Source: UBA9214 sp964443845
GTDB taxonomy: Bacteria > Pseudomonadota > Gammaproteobacteria > UBA9214
Assembly (NCBI GenBank): GCA_964443845.1
Contig: CAYUFA010000004.1
Location: forward strand, 20,969 to 84,968
Direction of reading: 5' to 3'
Length of the DNA: 64,000 nt
The translations under genes were made by a program, and so were the position numbers. Shown here one piece after another: positions 35,945 to 42,520 of the stretch. Numbering within the stretch: position 1 is the first letter of the stretch; every line of letters begins with the position of its first letter. A model generated the notes under the pieces. It had not been told where the DNA came from. It saw nothing but the letters and a program-made list of their open reading frames with translations, and did no database searches.

Positions 35945-36448
35945 TCAGAACGGGAACAGCCCGCTGGCCATATTCATCGGTCCGGTTGCATCATGGATGT
36001 TGTTTGTCATACGCCCCATGTCGTTCCGGATCTGGTACATGGGGACCGACATGACGCCCACGGAATGATTGATACTGTCCATTTTTCCAAGCAGGTGGTT
36101 CATGTCGTGCGACCCCGCACCAACGTCATCGGCAATCGCGGAAAGATTGCCGGACATCCTGGCGACATTTCCGGTCACACTGGTCATGCTGTGGGACATG
36201 TCGTTCATCGAGATCACGACTGTTTCCATGCTGCGGGCCAGGCGGTTGACATCACCGGTTAACATATAGATCAGGTAGAACCCGTATGCCGCCAGGACGA
36301 TGAACGCCAGCAGGGACGGGTACACCACCAGCTCCCAGCGCCGTGCACTGGCTTCAAAGGTACGGGCAAACTTGTCCATGCAGGAGGCCATGTCATTGGT
36401 AAACACCTCTTCCTTGCCCCCCATGGTTTTCTCCTGATTTTCTTTCAT
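35945..36448 (-). CDS. Single-span membrane protein with long periplasmic helix
   Basis: The 167-residue protein has a short cytoplasmic N-terminus, one transmembrane helix (YPSLLAFIVLAAYGFYLIYM) and then a regular Met/Ser/Asn-rich amphipathic region (VNRLARSMETVVISMNDMSH and on). That region looks like a coiled coil of the methyl-accepting/HAMP-adjacent kind but has no signalling domain. A second ATG eight codons in (36424) has the stronger Shine-Dalgarno sequence (GGAGAAAACC) and may be the true start. I recognise no named family. It lies between the DUF302 and dynamin-like genes. Confidence 0.75.
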   Translation of the reverse strand: MKENQEKTMGGKEEVFTNDMASCMDKFARTFEASARRWELVVYPSLLAFIVLAAYGFYLIYMLTGDVNRLARSMETVVISMNDMSHSMTSVTGNVARMSGNLSAIADDVGAGSHDMNHLLGKMDSINHSVGVMSVPMYQIRNDMGRMTNNIHDATGPMNMASGLFPF

Positions 36449-36543
36449 TTATGGACCCTCTCGATAAGACACAGAATCGATCACAGGGATTATATCCGGG
36501 CATACACACCCCGATGCCATAAACAAACAGCTACATTTCCGAA

Positions 36544-37152
36544 TCAGAAATCACCCTTGGCGCCACGATTCATGATATCCAGAATGACTTCCTTGACGTT
36601 GTTCGCCTCCTGATAGAGTTCCGGAGGCAGTGATTTCCCGCCATGAATCATCATGTCCATGTTCATCGTGTAGAGCCAGAGCTTTCCGGTCTTGTCCTCC
36701 ACCACCGAGATCCTGCAGGGCAGATAGGCGGAATAGGCTGGGGAATAATCCACCATCTTCGCTCCCGTCGGCGGGTTGCAGAACATGTAGATCTTGAAAT
36801 AGCGCTGCGGCTTTCCGGTCATCGCTTTCACCTGCTCTGACAGCGGCAGCTCGCCGACATTCTTGATATTGTGTTCGTTTGCCACAAAGCGCACGGTCTG
36901 TTCGACATCCGCCGCAGTGAGACCATCCGCCACCGGGATCTTCCAGACCGTCGCCTCGGCAGCATTCCCGGTAGCGAGCAGGGTCTTGATCATGGTCATG
37001 TAGACTTCGGGCGCCTGCTTGTCGAACGATGACAAGTTCCCCAGATCGCGGAAATTCTGCATACCGAAACCAAACGTCAGCGACAGCCAGATGATACCGG
37101 CCACCAGAGCAAGGCCCAGCAGAGCGAATAAATTCCAGATGAGTCTGATCAT
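36544..37152 (-). CDS. DUF302-domain membrane protein
   Basis: The 202-residue protein has an N-terminal transmembrane helix (LIWNLFALLGLALVAGIIWL) and a periplasmic DUF302 domain, shown by FKIYMFCNPPTGAKMVDYSP and YLPCRISVVEDKTGKLWLYT. DUF302 proteins are widespread in sulfur- and carbon-oxidising bacteria, and no biochemical function is assigned. Two cysteines (in MFCNPP and LPCRI) are present. It has a strong Shine-Dalgarno sequence (GGGGAGA) and follows the TPR gene by 29 bp. Confidence 0.88.
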   Translation of the reverse strand: MIRLIWNLFALLGLALVAGIIWLSLTFGFGMQNFRDLGNLSSFDKQAPEVYMTMIKTLLATGNAAEATVWKIPVADGLTAADVEQTVRFVANEHNIKNVGELPLSEQVKAMTGKPQRYFKIYMFCNPPTGAKMVDYSPAYSAYLPCRISVVEDKTGKLWLYTMNMDMMIHGGKSLPPELYQEANNVKEVILDIMNRGAKGDF

Positions 37153-37181
37153 GATACTGTCTCCCCGTTAATCGGTCTGCA

Positions 37182-38309
37182 TCAAGGGGCGGGAGTGGAT
37201 GCCGATGCTGCCTTGATCTTCTCTTCAAGGTCGCTTGCCTGTGTCCCTTTCAAACCGCGGATGACTTCCACCAGCTGCTCCGCCTCGGTGCTCATCCCCT
37301 GCTTCACCAGTCGCACGCCGGCTTCATAGTAGGCTGCGGATGCCTTGTCCCACTCACCCTGTGAGAAATACATGTTACCCAGTTCTCCGTACCAGTCCGG
37401 ATTGTCGGGGTCCATGCTGATCAGGTCATTGTATTGCTTCTCCGCGGTTGCATAGTCCCGCAGCCAGTACGATTCACGCGCAGCTTCCAGCACCCGGTAG
37501 GCACTGGTCTGCGCGCCAGGCGCGCCTGCCTGGCCCGGTTCCTGAACCGGCGGCGGGGTTGCAGCAGGTTCCCGGTTCTCCATTTCCGGTTGCGCGGGCC
37601 GGGCACTCTCCGGGGTGGCTGCGGCGGTTTCCGGCGCTGCTGCGGGAGCGGCCGCCGGTGCCGCTTCCTGCGGGCCCGCGGGAACACCAGCCCCGGCAGC
37701 GGGTGGCGCGCCGGCGGGCGGCGTGCTGACACTGGTCGGTGGCGCAGACTCGGTCCCGGAGGGTGCTACGGCAGCGGCCTCCGGCGGTACTGCGGACGGC
37801 TCAGCCGGCATCTCCTGCGGTGCCGGTGCCGGTTGTTGCACCGGCGGCGGCTCCACTGCACCCGAGGTACCGGAGGCACCGGATTCATCCGTTGCCTGCG
37901 CGGGCGCTGCAGGCGCATTCATAGCCCCGGCAGCGGCTGCGCTTTCCTGACGCTCCGCCGTGCTGGCGGTCACCGGCGTCGGCCGGGTGGTGGTCTCTGC
38001 ATTCCCGGCGCCGCTCCCTGCTGCAGTTGCCGGGCTCCCGGTCTCCGCTTCGGTCGTCACCACCGCCACACCGGGTTGCGGCATTCCTGCTGGCTCTTCG
38101 AGGACCATCGTGGACGAAGGGGCGGTGCTGGTGCTTGCGGGCGCGGCGGGTGCAGTTGCTGCCTCCTGTTTCCGCGCCGGTCCAGAAGCCAGAAAGTGAG
38201 GGAGTTTCAAACCCGGGAAGAGGTCTCCCCTGTAAATCAGCCCGAGTGCCAACAGCGCAACCAGCGCCAGTGCAAAACCATGACTGAGTATACGCGCGAA
38301 CAGGTTCAT
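37182..38309 (-). CDS. Membrane-anchored TPR protein with long Pro/Ala linker
   Basis: The 375-residue protein has an N-terminal transmembrane helix (SHGFALALVALLALGLIYRG). A low-complexity Pro/Ala/Ser/Thr/Glu region of about 220 residues follows, then C-terminal TPR-like helices (YWLRDYATAEKQYNDLISMD and DWYGELGNMYFSQGEWDKAS) and an acidic end. The frame is open upstream, but ATG 38309 with GGAGC at good spacing is preferred. It follows the ParA gene by 17 bp. It could scaffold partners across the periplasm through the extended linker. Confidence 0.8.
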   Translation of the reverse strand: MNLFARILSHGFALALVALLALGLIYRGDLFPGLKLPHFLASGPARKQEAATAPAAPASTSTAPSSTMVLEEPAGMPQPGVAVVTTEAETGSPATAAGSGAGNAETTTRPTPVTASTAERQESAAAAGAMNAPAAPAQATDESGASGTSGAVEPPPVQQPAPAPQEMPAEPSAVPPEAAAVAPSGTESAPPTSVSTPPAGAPPAAGAGVPAGPQEAAPAAAPAAAPETAAATPESARPAQPEMENREPAATPPPVQEPGQAGAPGAQTSAYRVLEAARESYWLRDYATAEKQYNDLISMDPDNPDWYGELGNMYFSQGEWDKASAAYYEAGVRLVKQGMSTEAEQLVEVIRGLKGTQASDLEEKIKAASASTPAP

Positions 38310-38326
38310 CGTTCTTGCTCCTGAAA

Positions 38327-38989
38327 TTAGTTCAATTGCCCGACGACTTCCGGATAGAGTGCTGCAGCAAGCCCCCGGAACTCGTGCGCCGCCTTGCTGC
38401 GCGGCCACATTTCGAATACGGCCAGCCCTTCACTGAGTGAACGCCTGAAATTGGTCCGCATTTTAAGACACTGGGGCATGACCGTGTCGATGCCGGACAA
38501 CATGCGCAGCGCCTCCTCCGTCTCCTGCGTCTCGCGGATGGACTGGTTGGTATCCGCACGATTCACAAATGCCAGTGTTCTGTGTGCACCGTTGAGCCTG
38601 ATCATTTCCAGATCCGGTCCGAGGATATGCAGGAATCTCTGGGTCGCCCAGACATCCGCCTGGCTGGGCGGTACCGGTATCAGGATCCGGTCTGCCGCAG
38701 CCATGGCCTCCTTCATGGCCGCCATGTTTGCAGCACCGACATCCACCAGCACTTCACATCCGGCGTGTGCGGTAAGCTGCTCGCCGAGTACCGCCCGTAC
38801 CGAGTGGATTTCAAGGTCGGGCTTGTTACCGATCTCCCGGCGCAGCATTGCAAGATCACTGAAGGTACATTGCGGGTCAAGGTCATATCCGATGACCTTG
38901 CGCCCGTTACTTTCCAGCCACACGGCGAGATTGAATGCCACTGTGCTTTTACCGGAGCCACCCTTCAGATTTGCGATTACCGTGATCAT
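38327..38989 (-). CDS. ParA/MinD-type partitioning ATPase
   Basis: The 220-residue protein has an intact deviant Walker A, KGGSGKST, in MITVIANLKGGSGKSTVAFN, the switch I-like YDLDPQ, and the Walker B-like EVLVDVGAA. No parB or parS is adjacent, and the gene sits inside an envelope cluster, so it is likely an orphan ParA of the cargo-positioning type (like McdA, PpfA or ParC). Its partner could be the TPR or low-complexity proteins next to it; that is inference. Confidence 0.88.
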   Translation of the reverse strand: MITVIANLKGGSGKSTVAFNLAVWLESNGRKVIGYDLDPQCTFSDLAMLRREIGNKPDLEIHSVRAVLGEQLTAHAGCEVLVDVGAANMAAMKEAMAAADRILIPVPPSQADVWATQRFLHILGPDLEMIRLNGAHRTLAFVNRADTNQSIRETQETEEALRMLSGIDTVMPQCLKMRTNFRRSLSEGLAVFEMWPRSKAAHEFRGLAAALYPEVVGQLN

Positions 38990-39051
38990 TTTGCCAGCTC
39001 TGCCCCCTCCTGCTGTGACTGTCGAAACGAGTCGCGATCCGGCAGAAACCC

Positions 39052-39804
39052 TTACTTTTCAGGTTGTTGTGGAGCGGTGCGCTCGGTATAGCCCGCCGGC
39101 ACGGAAAACAGGCTGTCCGGCTGCCTGCCCAGCTTGATGTTGGTCAGGTTGCGCGTGAACCCGCCTGGCTGCTGTACGCGAATATTCATGTTCAGTACCG
39201 GATCATACCATTGCAGGGATGTCTGGCTCTGCCCGTCACCGGAATGGCTGGTAATTTCCCATTTCTCGGTCTTGCGTCCGTTCACGACTTCCGTGCCCAG
39301 CATGCGCATCTCCATGGATGATCCGTCAGGCATCTGCTGGCGGATGGGAATCTTGCGCTGGTCGTCCAGCCAGAACACCAGGGCACCGGTCTGGCCGGCC
39401 CTGGTAATCTCCCATTTGTGTGTTTTTCTGCCGTCGATGACCTCCGGACCGTCGTCCTTGCACACGAGATTCTGCATGTTTGCGCAGGGATTGTCATTGG
39501 CTGCCGGGGGCGGCTTCATCATGTCTGACCGTGCCGCCGCCCTGCGCATGAAAGATTTATCAGCCGGATTGATGATGATAGCCTGCTGCTTGTCCAGATC
39601 GATGATCTGGATGAACTGCTGGCCGTTCATTTCGAAATCGGTTCGCATCCGGTCATGCCCCATGTACAGGTGTCCCTTGTGCTCACCATACTGGGGGTGA
39701 GACTCGACGGTATCCGCGCTGAATTCAGCTGCTGCACGCGCACAAACCGGAATAACGAGGATTGCCAGTAACGCCCATGTAAGATTGATCAGATTGGTTC
39801 GCAT
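39052..39804 (-). CDS. Periplasmic DUF4412-like protein
   Basis: The 250-residue protein has a signal peptide (residues 1-24, ending CARA) and a beta-rich mature part built of two similar halves, with EVIDGRKTHKWEITRAGQTG and EVVNGRKTEKWEITSHSGDG as matching units. This layout resembles DUF4412/LolA-like periplasmic carriers of hydrophobic molecules. Two cysteines lie in NPCANMQNLVC. It lies downstream of the sgp-like gene, behind a strong terminator. Confidence 0.72.
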   Translation of the reverse strand: MRTNLINLTWALLAILVIPVCARAAAEFSADTVESHPQYGEHKGHLYMGHDRMRTDFEMNGQQFIQIIDLDKQQAIIINPADKSFMRRAAARSDMMKPPPAANDNPCANMQNLVCKDDGPEVIDGRKTHKWEITRAGQTGALVFWLDDQRKIPIRQQMPDGSSMEMRMLGTEVVNGRKTEKWEITSHSGDGQSQTSLQWYDPVLNMNIRVQQPGGFTRNLTNIKLGRQPDSLFSVPAGYTERTAPQQPEK

Positions 39805-39855
39805 GTCATGATCCGAGAATGTCGATTGTGTATATCAAGCCTGAGTAATCTGGTG

Positions 39856-39892
39856 AATAAAAAAGAGTGAGCCGGCCAATGCCGGCTCACTC
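39856..39892 (-). terminator. Strong rho-independent terminator after the sulfur-globule-like gene
   Basis: On the minus strand a perfect 12-bp stem GAGTGAGCCGGC/GCCGGCTCACTC with a 4-base loop is followed by TTTTTTATT. It ends 10 bp past the stop of the Gly/Tyr-rich gene and separates it from the DUF4412-like gene. Confidence 0.93.
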
Positions 39893-39901
39893 CATGCCGG
39901 T

Positions 39902-40285
39902 TTACTTACTGGCCGCCGGAGCTGCCGGTGCCGCTACGGGTGGGGCCCCGTACGGGACGCCATACGGGCCACCACCATAAGGTCCGCCATAGCCGTAAGG
40001 CCCGCCGCCATAGCCATACGGACCATAGCCATAATAACCATTTCCGTACCCGTAGCCACGCCCGTAGCCACGCCCGTAGCCATGACCATGACCCGAACCG
40101 CTAAAGTTCATGTTGAAGTCACCACTGCCATCGCCATCGAACGGACCCCAGTCATTGCCCCAGCCATTACCCCAGTTGTTACCACCCCAGGGTCCCCAGC
40201 CACCCCAGGCATGTGCAGCCGAAAATGGTACTGCGAAAAGTCCGGCAATTGCAGCCGCACACAACGTTTTCCTTGCTTTGTTCAT
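39902..40285 (-). CDS. Sulfur-globule-protein-like secreted Gly/Tyr-rich protein
   Basis: The 127-residue protein has a clear signal peptide (cleavage after HA, at about 26) and a mature part rich in Gly, Tyr, Trp, Asn and Pro: WGGWGPWGGNNWGNGWGNDW, then repeated GYGRGYG and YGYGPYG units. This composition is that of the sulfur globule proteins that coat periplasmic or extracellular sulfur in Chromatiaceae, including the DFNMNFSGSG segment I associate with the family. It has a good Shine-Dalgarno sequence (CAGGAG), two inverted repeats upstream and its own strong terminator. The call is by composition and recall, not by alignment. Confidence 0.75.
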   Translation of the reverse strand: MNKARKTLCAAAIAGLFAVPFSAAHAWGGWGPWGGNNWGNGWGNDWGPFDGDGSGDFNMNFSGSGHGHGYGRGYGRGYGYGNGYYGYGPYGYGGGPYGYGGPYGGGPYGVPYGAPPVAAPAAPAASK

Positions 40286-40719
40286 TTAACAATCTCCTGA
40301 AAGTGCGACCATTGAATATTCAGTCGCGGTAACTCCCTGATTTGAATTGAACCATGTACTTCAGGGATAAAGTAACACAGCATCGGCAACCCGGATTCGC
40401 CGGGGCAACCAATTCAGTAGCCATTCCGATCATTCGGAAAGGCACGGATCTGACACGGTCACAACAGGGCTTACCCGCTCAGTAACCACTGCCACTCTGC
40501 GCGAACGATATGTACCCCGGCCCGGACGCACCATGGCGACGGTGTTTTCCTTCCCGTCATCCACGTTCTGCCGGAACCGCAATGATCGCCGCAATCGCTG
40601 TACCAGGGCACGGGGCGCACAGCATGCAGCGTACCTGATGGCCGGTGGCAGCAACGGCATGCTGGAATCTTCCGTGCCCGGAAGAATTTCCTGGCTGACG
40701 GGAACCGGCAGCATCCCGG
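40286..40719. other. 434-bp region upstream of the sulfur-globule-like gene
   Basis: Probably the 5' regulatory region of the sgp-like gene. An imperfect hairpin GCGAC...GTCGC (40305-40327, with the palindrome GAATATTC in the centre) lies just upstream of the Shine-Dalgarno sequence. A 7-bp inverted repeat TCCCTGA/TCAGGGA spans 40334-40367. An open frame on the minus strand at 40430-40714 has no supporting features. Confidence 0.45.
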
Positions 40720-41448
40720 TTACCAGGCATAGCCGGGTTCCATGAGTCCCGGGTATGCTCCGTCGTAACCGAACCAGGGAGCCGGTGCATAGCCATAGCC
40801 CGGGGCGCCCCAGGGAGGAGGTTCAGCCGGCTTCTGCCCTGCACTGGCGCCCTGGGAGTTCCCTGTGCTGTTGCCGCTGTATTCACCCCATGGCCGTTGC
40901 ACATAGGTGGCCGGTGGCGCAACCGGGTATTGGTACGAATAGGGTTGCTGAGCGGGCGGCTGTACGGGTTGCTGTGGATATCCATAGGTCTGCTGGGGAA
41001 CCTGTTGCAGGCGGTAAATCCGCGATTGCGGCGCAGGCACGTTCCATGGCGTGACCTGCTGCCCGGTTCCAGGGGCAGGATTCAGGTTGGTCGTCCCGCC
41101 GGTCTGGCCCGTGAAATATCCGTTTGCCGGCACCAGAATCCAGTTTTGTGGAACGCCTGCGGATGGCTGCGCCGGGTTTGCCTGAAAACCGGCTGATGCC
41201 CCCCCCCATTGTCCGGTACCGGGCTGCCCGGGTTCCGGGGCGAACCTCAGCTGTGGCTGCTGGACCTTGGGGGACGGATACCAGTCAACCGCGACCGGGG
41301 GCGGATTCTTCTGGGTGGATGGCGCGGGTGCAGCCTGTTTCATGTCGTCCTCACTCGAGCCACACCCGTACAGGACGGAACATGCCAAAAAGATTATAAA
41401 TACAGAAACCAGTCGTGTTGGAAGAAATGACCCTGAATCCCGTTTCAT
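40720..41448 (-). CDS. Pro/Gln/Tyr-rich lipoprotein
   Basis: The 242-residue protein has a lipoprotein signal (LACSVLYGCGSSEDD, Cys at about residue 29) and a low-complexity mature part rich in Pro, Gln, Gly and Tyr (PQQTYGYPQQPVQPPAQQPY). After the lipid anchor an Asp pair follows at +4/+5. No domain is recognised. It lies between the repeat protein and the sgp-like gene and is chemically similar to the latter, so it may tether or template the same structure; that is inference. Confidence 0.75.
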   Translation of the reverse strand: MKRDSGSFLPTRLVSVFIIFLACSVLYGCGSSEDDMKQAAPAPSTQKNPPPVAVDWYPSPKVQQPQLRFAPEPGQPGTGQWGGASAGFQANPAQPSAGVPQNWILVPANGYFTGQTGGTTNLNPAPGTGQQVTPWNVPAPQSRIYRLQQVPQQTYGYPQQPVQPPAQQPYSYQYPVAPPATYVQRPWGEYSGNSTGNSQGASAGQKPAEPPPWGAPGYGYAPAPWFGYDGAYPGLMEPGYAW

Positions 41449-41479
41449 GGTTCAAGGGAGCGGATCGGGAAACGCTGGA

Positions 41480-42480
41480 TCACCAGCCGTTTCCCGGATA
41501 GGGCGGACGCCCGTACATCCCCTCGTAAGCCGGTGGCGGCGGCACCTCCGGCTCTTCGTTACTGCGCTGCGGGTTGTAGTAGCCGGGCGGTGGAACCGCG
41601 TTTTGGGTACCGCGGTACCTCTGCTGGTAGTAGGGATACCTCGGCGCCGGGTAGTTACGCATCGGCGGAGGCGGGTATGCCCTGCCGTATCCATGCAGTG
41701 GTGGCTGATATTCCGGCGGCATTTGCCCGCTGCTTCCCGGGTGCGGCTCACCGTATTCCGTTTCCTCGCCTGCAGCAGGTGGTCCATAGGGCCGCGCGGT
41801 TTCCAGCGGTGACAGCTCCGTCTCAGCCGCAGCGGGAATGCCGGCAGCCGGGGCATTCCCCGGAACGGATGTCGCAATCTCCGGTGCACCGGGTGCTTGC
41901 ACGGATACAGGGGATTCGGCTGTCGCAGATGGTTCTACCGGTGCCGGTGATTCCGCTGCTGCAACCGGTTTTTCCGGTGCCGGTGGTTCCTCCGCTGCAA
42001 CCGGTGCTTCCGGTGCATATTGTTCCTGNNNNNNNNNNNNNNNNNNNNNNNNNNNNNNNNNNNNNNNNNNNNNNNNNNNNNNNNNNNNNNNNNNNNNNNN
42101 NNNNNNNNNNNNNNNNNNNNNNNNNNNNCCGGTGCCGGTGGTTCCTCCGCTGCAACCGGTGCTTCCGGTGCATATTGTTCCTGCGCAGGTGGAGCCGTCT
42201 GCACCGCGGCAGCTGCATTCGCCGGCGCAGGTGCTGGCTCCGCTGCGCCACTTGCGCGCAACCGGGATGGCATCACCCGCATTGGCTCAACCGCCCCGGC
42301 CCCCGGTATGCGGGGGTCGATGTTGACCGATCGGTAAGGACCGGTGGGCGGTGGCGCGGATACCAGTGTCCAGTCGTCTGAATAGTGAAATGGCGGAGGT
42401 GATTCCTCAGCAAATACGCTGGAAGTTGACAGGATGACAGCAACTGCAACCACGACTGAAGACTGCTTGTAAAGCTTCAT
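41480..42480 (-). CDS. Secreted Pro/Ala/Glu-rich repeat protein interrupted by an assembly gap
   Basis: The N-terminus is a signal peptide (MKLYKQSSVVVAVAVILSTS, cleavage after FA) and the C-terminus is Pro/Tyr-rich (PPPAYEGMYGRPPYPGNGW). The middle contains the unit QEQYAPEAPVAAEEPPAPE, which is interrupted by 100 N. The frame is continuous with the same reading on both sides, but the two halves are out of phase with exactly 100 N, so the true gap length must be 2 modulo 3. I treat it as one gene with an unknown number of repeat units. It lies between the RND pump and the lipoprotein. Confidence 0.7.
41974..42183. repeat. Tandem repeat of at least 55 bp flanking the gap
   Basis: Bases 41974-42028 and 42129-42183 are identical over 55 bases (starting CCGGTGCCGGTGG and ending TTGTTCCTG). 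A degenerate, shorter copy continues from about 41940. On the minus strand each encodes QEQYAPEAPVAAEEPPAP. Copy number is unknown because of the gap. Confidence 0.9.
42029..42128. other. Assembly gap (100 N)
   Basis: Exactly 100 undetermined bases, a conventional placeholder for a gap of unknown size. The 55 bases before it (41974-42028) and after it (42129-42183) are identical, so the gap lies in a tandem repeat that the assembler could not resolve. Confidence 0.98.
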
Positions 42481-42520
42481 GTATGTGTACCTTCCCGTTT
42501 TGCTGTGCTGGAGAACCCGG

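Noticed and set aside
34286..36262. 658-codon open frame on the plus strand opposite the dynamin-like gene
   Set aside because: The frame mirrors the codon bias of the real gene and shows no recognisable domain or start signal.
40430..40714. 94-codon frame on the minus strand between the lipoprotein and sgp-like genes
   Set aside because: It has no signal peptide, domain or clear ribosome-binding site, and its composition shows Arg-rich shadow features.
42020..42337. Open frames running through the N stretch
   Set aside because: They are made of undetermined bases and are out of phase with the true gene on at least one side.
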